The notes under the pieces were generated by a model. The model did no database searches and was not told the DNA's origin. It saw only the letters and a program-made list of their open reading frames with translations. The position numbers and the translations under genes were made by a program. Positions 46,858 to 57,063 of a DNA stretch of 64,000 bases are shown here, piece by piece. Each line of letters begins with the position of its first letter. Position 1 is the stretch's first letter. The stretch is from Dipteronia dyeriana (Eukaryota > Streptophyta > Magnoliopsida > Sapindales > Sapindaceae), in contig CM065296.1 in NCBI GenBank assembly GCA_032871835.1, forward strand, positions 112,540,146-112,604,145, given 5' to 3'.

Positions 46858-48790
46858 AATTTGGGGAAAATAGATTTTATGTATGTATGATGAAAATTAC
46901 ATGTGTTCTTAATTGTTTAATGCATAAATTTCGAACAGAAACTCTCTAATCCATCTGATTTCATTTATTCTTCAAGTTTGGGTTTTGTCGAATTTGAACA
47001 TCTTTGTGGTTTGAAATGCCGTCTGCTTCGGTTTTTTGCTTAGCTGTTCTTGTTGTTTTGTTTGCCTTCATTTTTGTTCTGTTTTGGTATCCTTTATTTC
47101 GTTGGTTTGGTTGTGGTGGTTGTTCTTTCCAGCTGTGTTGTCTTGCTCTGTTTTTATGGTGCTCTGTGTAGCCTTAATAATATTGTCTTTTTAAAAAAAA
47201 ATGCCTAATTGATGCTTGCATGTGTGCTTTAATGTAGATTATGTGTTTATGCATGTATATGAGATTGGGTTTTTAGTTATTGTTTTCTTTGGTTGTGTTG
47301 CTGGTCTGCTGCTTTATGTTTGGAAACCTCATATTATGTTGCCCAAAATGCCACACTCAGACTCCTCCTTTTGAACTGTAAAGTTGTAATAATGGATTGG
47401 CATGACATCAATCAATCTCAATATCCTTTCATTTTGATGTGCAATTTGATCCGAGAGCCAGCAAATTGTTAGTGCACTTCTTCTTCCACTCTACTAATAT
47501 GGTTTGAATTTCATTTTTATTTATCATTTTCCGGATTGTTCGAAAACTCTCCTCTACAGTGAAAATACATCATATGATTTTATATTCTGGATTTTAATTT
47601 TGTTTATAAGGTGGTAAGAAAATTAACAAATCTTAAAGGAGTATATGGTGCTATACTGCTATTGATCAAAAAGAAAAAAACACATTGTTTATAACTCGTG
47701 TATAATTTTAGATTTTGTACTTCATCACATAACATCAAAGTATAAGTTAACTTAACTTTTAAATACCATAACTTTCAATGGTTTGAAGGAAGTAAAAATA
47801 CTAAAACAGTAATGCTAGGTGAGTAGATGTCCTAAAATCTCTTGACAACTTTAAAATTTAATTAAAAAAATCTCTTGTAGTAATTACAAAATATGAGAGG
47901 CACAAAATCTTTCAATGAATCTAATTACTAATAACTAATTACAATCCAAAAAGTGAAATAATGCAGATAGTAGAGACGAGTAATGAAAAATTTCAAGTTA
48001 CCGATATCATTGAATAGAAACATATTTAGATAATGATTACATTTGTTTGAAACCATTTAATTGGTGTAACACATACACATTTTTGACAACTATACACATT
48101 CACACCAACACACGTACTTGCCTTTTCTCTCTGCCCAAATTTAGATAAACATCACCAATAAAACTCCGAGATCCGCTCTCTTTATTTTTCTCTTGTTTTT
48201 TCTTAGAGAAAAAAAAAACTCTTCCTTTTTATATATTAATGGATAGCCGATCAATACTTAAGTGTCTTTGTAGATTATTGATTTCTATTTATACAACAAG
48301 TAGAATATTATTAGTATTACTATTATTACTATTATTATTGAAGAAGATTAAAATGAAACGTGCTTTAGTAATAATGTAAAATGAATGTATGATATTCTAT
48401 CTGTTGTGTAGTTATTTTTGTGCTTAATTGAAAGTTTGAAAATTGTAACCAATTAATTCACATTTTACAGGTCATACATTTATGGATTCCAATGACATCA
48501 ATAATTTTGAATTCGGGTCCGAGAGTATGGAAGAAGAGTATGATGGTGAAATACAAGTACCTAGTAATTTGTATTTGTGTTTGTGTTTGAATTTCTATAA
48601 TTTGTATTTGTATTTGAATTTCTTAATTATCGTTTTGTGGACTTATGGATATATATTTGTATTTGAATATTTTAATTATTGTTTTGAATTATTTATGTGG
48701 ATCGAGGATGTATTTGAATTAGTGTACTAATTACTTTTCCTAACATTTTATTATTAATGTGTATTTTAGTGAAATATTGAAATTAGTATT
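46858..48790. other. Remaining interior of the hAT element, no intact gene
   Basis: Unique-looking AT-rich sequence. A 51-codon hydrophobic ORF (47,016-47,171, MPSASVFCLAVLVVLFAFIF at the start) lies in a T/G-rich stretch and is probably chance. Around 48,100-48,240 the base composition looks like a plant promoter and leader (CACACCAACACACG, CTCTCTTTATTTTTCTC). This fits the 5' end of a lost transposase gene. Confidence 0.4.
48482..48560 (+). pseudogene. Possible first coding exon of a lost hAT transposase
   Basis: TTTTACAG just upstream is a good splice acceptor, and ATG 48,482 opens an acidic peptide (MDSNDINNFEFGSESMEEE) that ends after about 26 codons near AATACAAGTACC, where a donor could lie. 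The following sequence is a low-complexity TTTGTATTTG repeat. hAT transposase genes often start with a 5' leader intron and a short acidic N-terminus, but no diagnostic domain is present. Confidence 0.25.
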
Positions 48791-49644
48791 AAAAGGTTAT
48801 ACGGGTCATCTAAACGGGTCATCTAACACGACTCGTCAAACCCATTTATTAAAGAGTTATTCGTGTCGTATACGGATTGATCCAAAAATAATCGTGCCGT
48901 GTTTGGGTTAAGGGGGTGTGACCCGTTTATTAATCGTGTTGTGTTTGGGTCGACCCAAAATTATTCGTGTCGTGTTCAGGTTAATCCAAACACAACTCGC
49001 CAACCCGAATTGACATCCCCTATTAGGTATGACTTGTATTCCCATCATTACCAAATAAGATTTAACCAATAAGTAAACTTATTGGAGATATGGGAAACGT
49101 TTGGAAGTCGGATATCTTGTTTGAGGGAAACTTTAATGATGTGATGTGTGAAAACGAGAGATCATTAATAGAAAAGGAAACGAGTTTTTTTTCATGCGGA
49201 ACAAGAAAGTCTTGTGCATAAAGAAAATGAACTTTACGTAGAACAAAACGTCTTGTGTGTAAAGAAAAAGATTTCCTTGTAGGTCTTAAACTTTTAGTGC
49301 TATAATATAAATATATCGTAATTTTATGTTAATGTTGTGCCTTTCGGGTGTTTGGAACCGAAGTGTAAAGCAAAGATGTATGCATTGGTTGTAATTGAGT
49401 TTGGGGTTTTGAGAGAGTCATGAGTGTGTAATTGTATAAATTTGCAACATAGTAGATTATTTCTCTTGTCGTCTTGACAACCGTGATTTTTCTCCGTTCT
49501 TGGGTTTCCACGTATAGTCCTTTGTTTTGTGAGTGATTGGATTTATTTTATTCTTCAATCTTATTTTTCTACATAGACATTGATTATCGTTTATTTGTGG
49601 ACGTTCGACAATGCTCTCGCGTAGTGATTATTTCTAATAGGTTT

Positions 49645-50077
49645 GAACCCGAAATGTCGAAACCACCAAAATTGGGTTCTACTTATATTAACTATTATCT
49701 GTTATTGATTTTGTCATTTTAGTTTTTTTTTTTATATATATAACTTGATTAAACTTGTATATTTAGTCGAGTTAAAACTCTATTTTGCAGCCTTACAGAT
49801 GGTTGACTAACCAAAAGGTTCAAAACCAAGTTTGACGAATCCGATCATTTTGTTTTGAAAGTGAAATTGTCGAAATTGTATTCTATTTGTAATAACTATT
49901 ACAAATGATTTATTTTTGTCATTTTTGTTAATTATAATTTGATAAATTTGTGTTTTTAGTCGAAGTAAACTTGGTTTTACAACTTAACCGTAAATTGACG
50001 GAGCAAACCTAAGTTTGGACGAATCTAGTTTGAATTTATGACGTAAAAATTGGGGCATATATATATATATATATATA
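49645..50077. repeat. Degenerate tandem array, right part of the split array, ending in (TA)n
   Basis: Continues the array of 18,440-18,715 across the GGTTT target duplication: GAACCCGAAATGTCGAAACC, AAATTGGGTTCTAC, TTGATTTTGTCATTTT, ACTAACCAAAAGG, TTTGTAATAACTATTAC and TTTTTAGTCGAAGTAAACTTGG. A short TA run closes it at 50,057-50,077. Confidence 0.65.
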
Positions 50078-50535
50078 GCCTTGCACATATAAACAAAACT
50101 AAAAAGTTCAGACAGTAGTAAAATGGGCGAGAGGCGCTTCCAAGAAAAGTGTTGAAACATTTTTTCCGATGGTTGATACATGAGACTATGAGAGATGTGC
50201 CAAAGTATTTGAATTTAGAGAAATGCTTCAGTACTCATATGTCATGTTATGTTCATCCTTTAAATCACATAACATAATTTGATTGAGTTTGGTTATTCAC
50301 ACCACAACGTGATTTAATTGACTTATATAGTTATACGTGAGATTCCTTGTCACTTAGATTATCAAATTTGTGTTTATTATAAACTTAAATGAAGTGATCT
50401 GTAAATAAATAAATTAAAAACATAAAAAAGTAAAATTTATAACAGTTAAAAACATGTATGCATCTTATGAGTTATGAGTTATAAAGGAAAAGTCAAAACC
50501 TGACACAGATTAGAATTGCATTAAAAAAAAGAGTC

Positions 50536-50576
50536 TCCCGCCCAACAAGAGATACCGGGAATTAATTGGTTTGAGT
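50536..50576 (+). promoter_or_regulatory. Conserved promoter block with an E2F-like TCCCGCCC core (cyclin copy 2)
   Basis: TCCCGCCCAACAAGAGATAC and the following bases match 14,505-14,545 almost exactly, although sequence further upstream is unrelated. It sits about 310 bp before the start codon. Candidate S-phase control site. Confidence 0.4.
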
Positions 50577-50845
50577 AACCCAAATCCAAAAACCAAAAAT
50601 CACTTGTTTGAGTTGTTTCAAATAAACAAGGAAAACAAAGCACAAAGCGCCTAAACTCTAATTTCAAAAGCAAAGAAATGGCGCTTACACTCTTCCCTCC
50701 TTCTCTTTCACTTATCACACACTACATATTCCTCCTCTCTCCCCATCTCTCAACACCTCAAACAATTTCTCTTCTCTCTCTCTCTCTCTTCCAAACCAAA
50801 CTCACTGTCATTTCCGGTGAAGAGAGAGTGAGATCTTACACTACA

Positions 50846-52915
50846 ATGGCCGACAAAGAGAACCGTGTGAGGCTCACCCGCGCCGCCAAGAAGAGGGCTG
50901 CGTCCGTTGCCGCATTAGGAAGTGCGGAGGATCAGCCTCTCACTAAGAAGCGAGTTGTCTTGGGGGAGCTCCCCAACTTGTCGATTGCCACCGTCGTCGT
51001 TCCGGGGAATAAGAGTCTGAAAGCCGAGCCTCAGAGGCCCAAAGGTAAAGCCAATGCCAAGCCTAAGGTCAAGAGAGCCTTGGAACAGAAGAGGACGACG
51101 ACTGCGAACAAGAAGGATGTTGAAGCCAAGGTCGATGAAGACTTCGCATCAGACCATCCGCAGATGTGCGAGCCGTACGTGACGGACATTTACGACTACC
51201 TTCGCAGTATGGAGGTAAACTATTGATTAATCTGATATTCTTTGTTTCATTGCTTCGATTTTATTTGATTTACAAAATGGTGAATAAATTTAGGGTTTTA
51301 GGTTTAGTGACCAAATGATACTGGTATTAGGGTTTGTAGCTTAGATTTGGCATTATATATTCATACAGGGTTCAAATTTGGACATTTTTTTTTTCTGATC
51401 TAGGTTAGATTCAATATTGAAATTGACATTAAGGGATAGTTTTGAATATGACATTGAGTAGTATTGTTATGTGGGATTTGGTCAATTTGTTAATGGAAAT
51501 TGGAATTAGACTGTGTTTTGATGACCTCAATATTAAACCGGTGATGCTTTGATATTCAGGTGGAACCAAAGAGAAGACCTTTACCCGATTACATCGAGAA
51601 GGTTCAGAAGGATATAAGTGCAAACATGCGAGGGATTCTGGTGGATTGGTTAGTCGAAGTTTCTGAGGAATACAAGCTTCTTTCGGACTCATTATATCTC
51701 ACCATTTCCTATATCGATAGATTCCTCTCTTCGAATGTCATCAATAGGCAGAAACTTCAACTGCTTGGTGTTTCTTCAATGCTTATTGCCTCGTAAGCAT
51801 CCCAGCTTCTTAAATGTTTCCCATTTTTCTATCTTTTTACCTTTATGGTTACTTATACTCGTTTTCTTTTTTTCATTGTAATAAGTAGGAAGTATGAAGA
51901 AATTAACCCTCCAAATGTAGAAGATTTTTGCTACATAACAGATAATACTTACACTAAACAAGAGGTATTTTTTTTTTTCATTTTCATTATTATTATTTTT
52001 TAAAATATTTATCTATGAGTTATAACCAATTATGTGTATGGGTTAATATGAAGATGGTGAAGATGGAGGCTGATGTATTCAAGTCCCTGAAGTTTGAAAT
52101 GGGCAATCCAACAACAAAGACATTTTTAAGGTAAACAAAATTTATTCCCTTCCTTGTTGGTCCTAATTAGCCAACTTTTTTATGCTTCTTGGAGCTGATT
52201 GTTGTTATTCTTACTTTGTTGGTTGCAGGCGATTAAGCAGGGTCTCACAAGAGGATTACAAAGTGAGTAAAACCCTCTCTTTTGTTATTTTCTAAATATT
52301 CTTAAAGGAGTATATTTATTGACTGTTTAATTCTTTGTGTTTTCTACAGACTTCCAGTTTGCAGCTAGAGTTCCTTGGCTACTACCTTGCAGAGTTGAGC
52401 TTATTAGATTATAGTTGTGTGAAATTCTTGCCTTCTCTGGTGGCTGCATCTGTTATATATCTAGCAAGATTCATAACACGACCAAAAGTGCATCCTTGGG
52501 TAAGAAGCTGATTTTTTTTTAATAAGATTTGAAGATTATTTTGATGAATTCTTTTTCTTATTCTTATCATGTAGAGCAATTGTGAACTTTTTTTTTTCTG
52601 CAGAATCCTACCTTGCAACAGTACTCTGGATATAAAACATCTGATATAAAGGAGTGTGTTCTTACCATTCATGACTTGTATTTGGGTAGAAGAGGAGGTG
52701 CTTTGCAAGCTGTAAGAGAAAAATACAAGCAGCATAAGGTACATATTCTGATAAGTGTATTTGTGGTCATAATGTTGTCATATTTGTTTAAATTGAAGCT
52801 TATATGTGTTATTACTTGCTGGAAACAGTTCAAATATGTTGCAAACTTGCCTTCTTCACCAGAAATACCTATGTCTTACTTTGAAGATGTCAAAGAACTA
52901 AAGTTGGATTTATAA
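50846..52915 (+). CDS. CYCA3: A3-type cyclin, copy 2 (386 aa, eight exons)
   Basis: Tandem paralog of the cyclin at 14.85 kb with the same eight-exon structure: 50,846-51,214; 51,560-51,792; 51,889-51,964; 52,054-52,130; 52,229-52,262; 52,350-52,499; 52,604-52,738; 52,829-52,915. All junctions are GT-AG and in frame. The N-terminus [10 protein letters not shown], destruction box RVVLGELPN (residues 36-44) and cyclin box [12 protein letters not shown] are intact. Exon 1 differs at many positions and has compensating codon indels, whereas exon 2 differs at one base and introns 2-6 are nearly identical. An in-frame ATG at 50,678 could add 56 residues, but that segment is a Ser/Leu-rich leader-like stretch whose copy 1 counterpart is closed by a stop, so ATG 50,846 is preferred. 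Presumably also a CDK partner in S phase. Confidence 0.93.
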
Positions 52916-53555
52916 TCAGCAAAGAGATTTGGTTTTGTTGGAAAGGATTGACAGTGATGCAAATGAGTTTTGTAACCCTAGAAGATTGGCTTTCCTTTGG
53001 CTTTTTGCTAATCTTGGAACTAATTGCGTGCAATGAAGTGGTTTGTTGAATGGTGACACTCTCAGCAACACTACTCATGATGCTTGGAGACTTGTATGAT
53101 GTATATGTACGGATGGTGGTGCTGACACAAGGAATTACTAACAGTGACTTTGGAAGATCATATTCTGACTAGGTATTTTACAGGGGCTTGAAATTCCTTT
53201 AGAAATGGTGGTGGGCTATGATGACAGATACGTTGAAGTTGGTTTTACTTGCTCTTTATTTGGGTTGTTAAATGTCATGCATATGAGTTCTTGTTAATCC
53301 ATAAATTTGAATGATGTAAATTCTTATGTTCATAAATCAATATATCAATGAAGAAACATCATATATTCATTTTTTTTATCAACCATTCAGGTGTCTGTTT
53401 TCTTTTGCTTCCAGCTGAGGTGATCGATTCTTTTATTTCTGTACTATCCTCCTAAAGTTCTAATGGCGGATTAAAAAATTATAACACTTGTAAGATAGGC
53501 ATTGCATAACACGTGTATTCATATGGGATATTGAACATAATGATACATTTATGGA
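52916..53555. other. 3' flank between cyclin copy 2 and the C2H2 gene
   Basis: The first 90 bases match the 3' flank of cyclin copy 1 (AAGGATTGACAGTGATGCAAATGA), then diverge. AATGATGTAAATTC and ATCAATATATCAATGAAG near 53,310-53,350 could hold the end of the cyclin transcript. The two convergent genes have no other gene between them. Confidence 0.6.
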
Positions 53556-54080
53556 CTAAAGTCTGAGATTCAAGTCTACCTTAAGCGACTCTGATTGTTG
53601 CTTAGGAAATTCTGAGGCCAAGTGAAAACTTCCTGGCCAGTTGAATCTTATGTCTTTGGGCAGCCATGGCAGCCCATTGCCCATATTGACATCTTTGAAT
53701 CTTGCAACCGTAAGCTTTGAGTCCATGCTTGGTTTGTGGACAAGGGAATGAAGCTGAACACCGAGTGACTGGATCACTGTCTTATTCACAGGCAAATCCG
53801 CCATTGTCATCAGTTTCTCCGATTGGTACCTTCGAAGTGCTCCCCTCTCCCTTCTGTGCGCATTCTGGTGACCACCAAGCGCTTGTGAACTATAGAACTT
53901 TCTCTTGCAGAAGTTGCATGAAAAGATCTTGCAAGTAGAGTTTAATAGAAATCCCTGGTCTGCAGCCACAAGATCTTCAGTCCTACCAAGTCTTAAGTTC
54001 AACCACTCATTTGAACATCCCTCAATATTTCCAGAGTAATTATTATCTAGTACATTGCTATTCCGGTTGGAATATGACAT
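53556..54080 (-). CDS. Single C2H2 zinc-finger protein with EAR motif (174 aa, ZFP4/ZFP7-like)
   Basis: Putative nuclear transcription repressor of the plant C1-type C2H2 family. One finger at residues 55-75 (CX2CX12HX3H) contains the plant-specific QALGGH core that contacts DNA, followed by basic AHRRERGALRR. The C-terminus is DLNLRL, an LxLxL EAR repression motif that recruits TOPLESS-type corepressors in known family members; a second LNLRL occurs at residues 27-31. I start at ATG 54,080 (MSYSNRNS). The frame extends to 54,164, but TTTTCAG at about 54,126-54,120 is a good splice acceptor, so the upstream part is probably a leader intron. Intact, with no neighbour in an obvious functional unit. 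The exact family member is not certain. Confidence 0.87.
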   Translation of the reverse strand: MSYSNRNSNVLDNNYSGNIEGCSNEWLNLRLGRTEDLVAADQGFLLNSTCKIFSCNFCKRKFYSSQALGGHQNAHRRERGALRRYQSEKLMTMADLPVNKTVIQSLGVQLHSLVHKPSMDSKLTVARFKDVNMGNGLPWLPKDIRFNWPGSFHLASEFPKQQSESLKVDLNLRL

Positions 54081-54164
54081 TTTTGCTGCTTCTTTGCTGG
54101 GGTATATTATCTTCACAACCTGAAAATTTGATAAGATAGTAGGAAGTTGAAAATTTGGAAGCAC

Positions 54165-56799
54165 CTTGGAGAAGAGATATTAGGATGAAGGAGGTAAAAA
54201 TTCAGAGGATATGCATACTGAGGTAAGTGAAGTGGATGGTGGTATGGATTTTATTCTCATTTGCTTTTCATGCCCACTATATCTATGTGAAAATTTAACA
54301 TGCATAATCTGTATCCCTTTGTTGAATTTATATCATTTCATTTGAAGGAACTCATATTTTGAATTGGCAACCCAACGACAATCCATCATAGTCATATCAT
54401 GGTCTTAAATTATGAGAATTTGCCTGCCATCGTTATTGTCACTTCCCCAGAAGTTTGGTGAAAAATTCCCATTGGTGGATAATGTGAATATTATAGTTCC
54501 AAAATGCCATCAACACAGCATTTGTCGGCACTCCCCATTAAATTAACTGTTGAAAGCAACAGTCTCCTCCTTCCTATGTGCCAAAAACAAAAAAGAAGAC
54601 AAGATTAGTGGATTCTACTTCAAATATATCAATATCAGCTAGTGATTGTTCCTGTTATTTTAGATCAATTTCACATAATAGTTTGATGAGACCTTGTATT
54701 CACAAAGAATGTATAATTTATTTTATATTACTCATTCTTCTGTAACATATTTGATGTATTGACATCTGCTGCTTTTGTTAGACGTGTCTTATTGCTAGAA
54801 GGTTTGATTGCTTTAACGAATAACATATTAACTTTTCGGTTGCTGTCAAGTGGAGCAATGGCCTTCTTGATCATAGCTCTAATGGGGCAATATGTTGTTA
54901 AACAGAACAAGTGAATTTTGTTTCCAGGAATACATATATGTAGTTGAGCAGAATCTGGATGTATTATTATGCTACTACGCAAAAATGAGGAAACAAAGGA
55001 AACAGAATCTTGATGTATCAGTGGAGCTTCTTGATGGTGATGAGATCATGAGAATACATATCATATGACCATGACTCCATGAGGTGGTGGATTGATGACT
55101 AAAACAAGAAAATCATCTCGTTCATTCCACTGGAGCCTTGTCACTACCCAATCCATTATTTAGTGGAAGCTGATGATTAAGATAGGATGTAGATGATGGA
55201 TCCCTAACTGCATTTTAACAATGAATCTGGAACATATTCATGTGACCCAAATGTGGCCAAGTTTTTCTTTCTCACTGTCACTCAATTGCTTTTAATTTTA
55301 TTGGATTGTTAGGGTGTCCATCACGGACATAAATTTGTCATTGTTGAATTCAGGTTCTTTCAATGTTTTGGATTGAGTACTTCATTTTTCATGTCTACGA
55401 CATTAAAGGTTTATTCGTTCAAACGTAAAGTTTAAAAACAAGTCCTAACAGACCCATATCCCAATCGTTGTTAGATTTCAAAAAATAAAAACAAAAAAAG
55501 GAAAACTAATGTTGGACCGAGTGAAATCAGTATAAAATTGGGCTAAGTTTTGGTAGTGGTCGGGTTCACTAACTTACTCCTGAAGTTGGATATTCATTCT
55601 TGTTCTAAATCATAAGTATCATAGCATGCACTTGGAATCAATTTATAATTTCTGGATTATCTTTGAATAAATTAATGTACTTGTCCATACATTTCAGGGA
55701 CCAATCATTCACTTTCAGGTGCATATTAGACCATCTGTCTATGTTTTTTCTTGGTGGGGTTGTAAAGACACAGCAATAGAGCATGGTTCTTCTGCAATTT
55801 AATATTACTACTTTTTGATCACCAATGTTTGATGTTTTTGGTGATTCTGTCTAACAATATTATTTCAGATGTTCTACTTTTAGCATCTTTAATCATCTAC
55901 AGAAAAATCCATAAACACATACAATAAAAATGACCATCTTTGTTTTTGCTCAAATTGCAGATTTGCAATCCAAGAAATAACAAATCCTGGTTACATTGTG
56001 ATAGAAATACTGTAGAGTTTTCCAGGAAATAAATAAATTATAGGACCGTCAGTTTGGTTAGGTTACGCATGATTTGACTACTCAAAACGTGTACTTTAAG
56101 CAAAGATTGTTTATCGGGGCAAAAAAGATTGTTTATATCTTAAATGATTCTCTGCATTGTACACTGTTATATAAAAAGGTTTTGCCTGAAGAAGAAAAGT
56201 TCTTGGAAGAATAACACTCACTGGTCACCACTGATAACTGATATACAGGGGTTCAGAATTCAGATACAGATATACTCAAAAACCATTTTACTCTTTTTAG
56301 GTATAATACAATCAGTCATTATATGATATTTTTCTGATCTCTGTATAGTGAAGTAGCAACTATAAAGAGAAAAATTGACGACTTTCCCAACCGGACAAAC
56401 AATGCCAGGACAAAGCAAAGCAAAGAATAAAATAATAAGAAAAAAAAAGAGAAAAGAAAAAAGCACAAGAGCCAAGATATGTATACACTAACTTAAAATT
56501 GGAGAGTGAGTGATAGTGACCCTTACTTTAGGGACTAGAAAGAGCCTGAAACTAGAAAAGCAAAAAATGGCATGAAAAAAGTTCCATCGTGAGTTGTGTC
56601 CCTTGTTTGCAGGGTCATGTACTCATTAACATTACGTTGTCTTTTTTCTCTTTCATTTTCCAAACAAAGACATATAGCTTTCCTCTGCAACTGTCTTTCT
56701 CTTCTCTCTCTCTCTACTTGGTCCCCTGAAAATGCATTTCATTTCACTTCTTTGAAGAACCAGAAGAGCTTTTCTCTCTCTCTCTCTCTGAGTTAAGCC
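54165..56799. other. Spacer between the C2H2 gene and the CLE gene
   Basis: No gene with a recognisable product. The part next to the C2H2 gene would be its leader, intron and promoter. The part before the CLE gene includes a (CT)n tract at 56,773-56,790 within the likely 5' leader, and further CT-rich stretches at 56,696-56,715. Nothing else is supportable. Confidence 0.6.
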
Positions 56800-57063
56800 A
56801 TGAAAAAAGCGGGTTTGTTGCAGAAATTAATTGTGGTGGTTTTGCTCTCATTTTTATTCTCTGCAGCAGAGAAAGAAGCTGAGACAGTAGTGGTTGGCTT
56901 GAACAGCAATCCAACAACTACCCAAATGCGAGAAAAGTCGGAAAACCAGAATCAGAAGCAGCAGCAGCAACAACAACCACGTTTGTTGAGGCACTCGTTT
57001 GATGTGTACTTTTCAAGTAAGAGGAAAGTTCCAAATGCCTCGGACCCACTTCACAATCGTTGA
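56800..57063 (+). CDS. CLE signalling peptide precursor (87 aa, CLE25/26-like)
   Basis: Precursor of a secreted 12-13 residue CLE peptide, perceived at the cell surface by LRR receptor kinases of the CLV1/BAM class. Residues 1-22 are a signal peptide (KKAGLLQKLIVVVLLSFLFS). A variable, hydrophilic middle has a Gln run at residues 52-59. The CLE motif is at the very C-terminus, residues 75-86 RKVPNASDPLHN plus Arg87, preceded by a basic Ser-Lys processing context. In the common motif positions 6 and 7 are Gly-Pro; here they are Ala-Ser, which I have seen as a variant in some CLE proteins. Single exon, as usual for CLE genes. Placement next to CLE25/26 rests on RKVPN and is not certain. Confidence 0.85.
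   Translation: MKKAGLLQKLIVVVLLSFLFSAAEKEAETVVVGLNSNPTTTQMREKSENQNQKQQQQQQPRLLRHSFDVYFSSKRKVPNASDPLHNR

Larger units (their letters stand above)
34558..49022. mobile_element. hAT element in the outer 3' LTR (TSD TTAGGTAT), host of the copia element
   Basis: TIRs TAGGGGTGTCAAT (34,558) and ATTGACATCCCCTA (ending 49,022) with a perfect 8-bp duplication TTAGGTAT at 34,550-34,557 and 49,023-49,030. Subterminal repeats of ACCCGTTTA / CGTGTCGTGTT in alternating orientation lie in both ends (34,575-34,720 and 48,795-49,010). Without the nested copia element it is roughly 2.4 kb: 34,558-34,762 plus about 46,858-49,022. No full transposase is present; a possible 5' transposase exon is at 48,482. A non-autonomous deletion derivative is likely. 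Confidence 0.85.
18716..49639 (+). mobile_element. Outermost element: TRIM-like non-autonomous copia-type retroelement hosting the whole nested block
   Basis: The 5' LTR starts TGTTAGGTATG at 18,716 and the 3' LTR ends TTTCTAATA at 49,639. The target duplication GGTTT is at 18,711-18,715 and 49,640-49,644, and the array sequence continues across it. Without insertions the LTRs are about 632 and 619 bp and the internal part is 575 bp (33,973-34,547), about 1.8 kb in total. A tRNA-iMet-type primer site (TTGGTATCAGAGC) follows the 5' LTR, and a purine-rich AAAAGGGATG precedes the 3' LTR. The internal part has no recognisable gag or pol, so the element depended on a helper. It is the oldest layer: a gypsy element sits in its 5' LTR and a hAT element in its 3' LTR. 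Confidence 0.85.
34548..49639 (+). repeat. 3' LTR of the outer TRIM-like element, split after ten bases by the hAT element
   Basis: TGTTAGGTAT (34,548-34,557) is followed by the hAT element, then the LTR continues at 49,031 (GACTTGTATTCCCATCATTACC) and ends at 49,639. It matches the 5' LTR start TGTTAGGTATGGGTTTGTATTG, so the split position is certain. Confidence 0.85.

Noticed and set aside
47016..47171. 51-codon frame with a hydrophobic start resembling a signal peptide
   Set aside because: Located in a T/G-rich part of the hAT interior, with no conserved C-terminal motif; probably chance.
50678..50845. N-terminal extension of cyclin copy 2 as the real start
   Set aside because: The matching segment in copy 1 is closed by a stop, and the A3 family N-terminus starts at MADKEN; treated as leader or alternative start.
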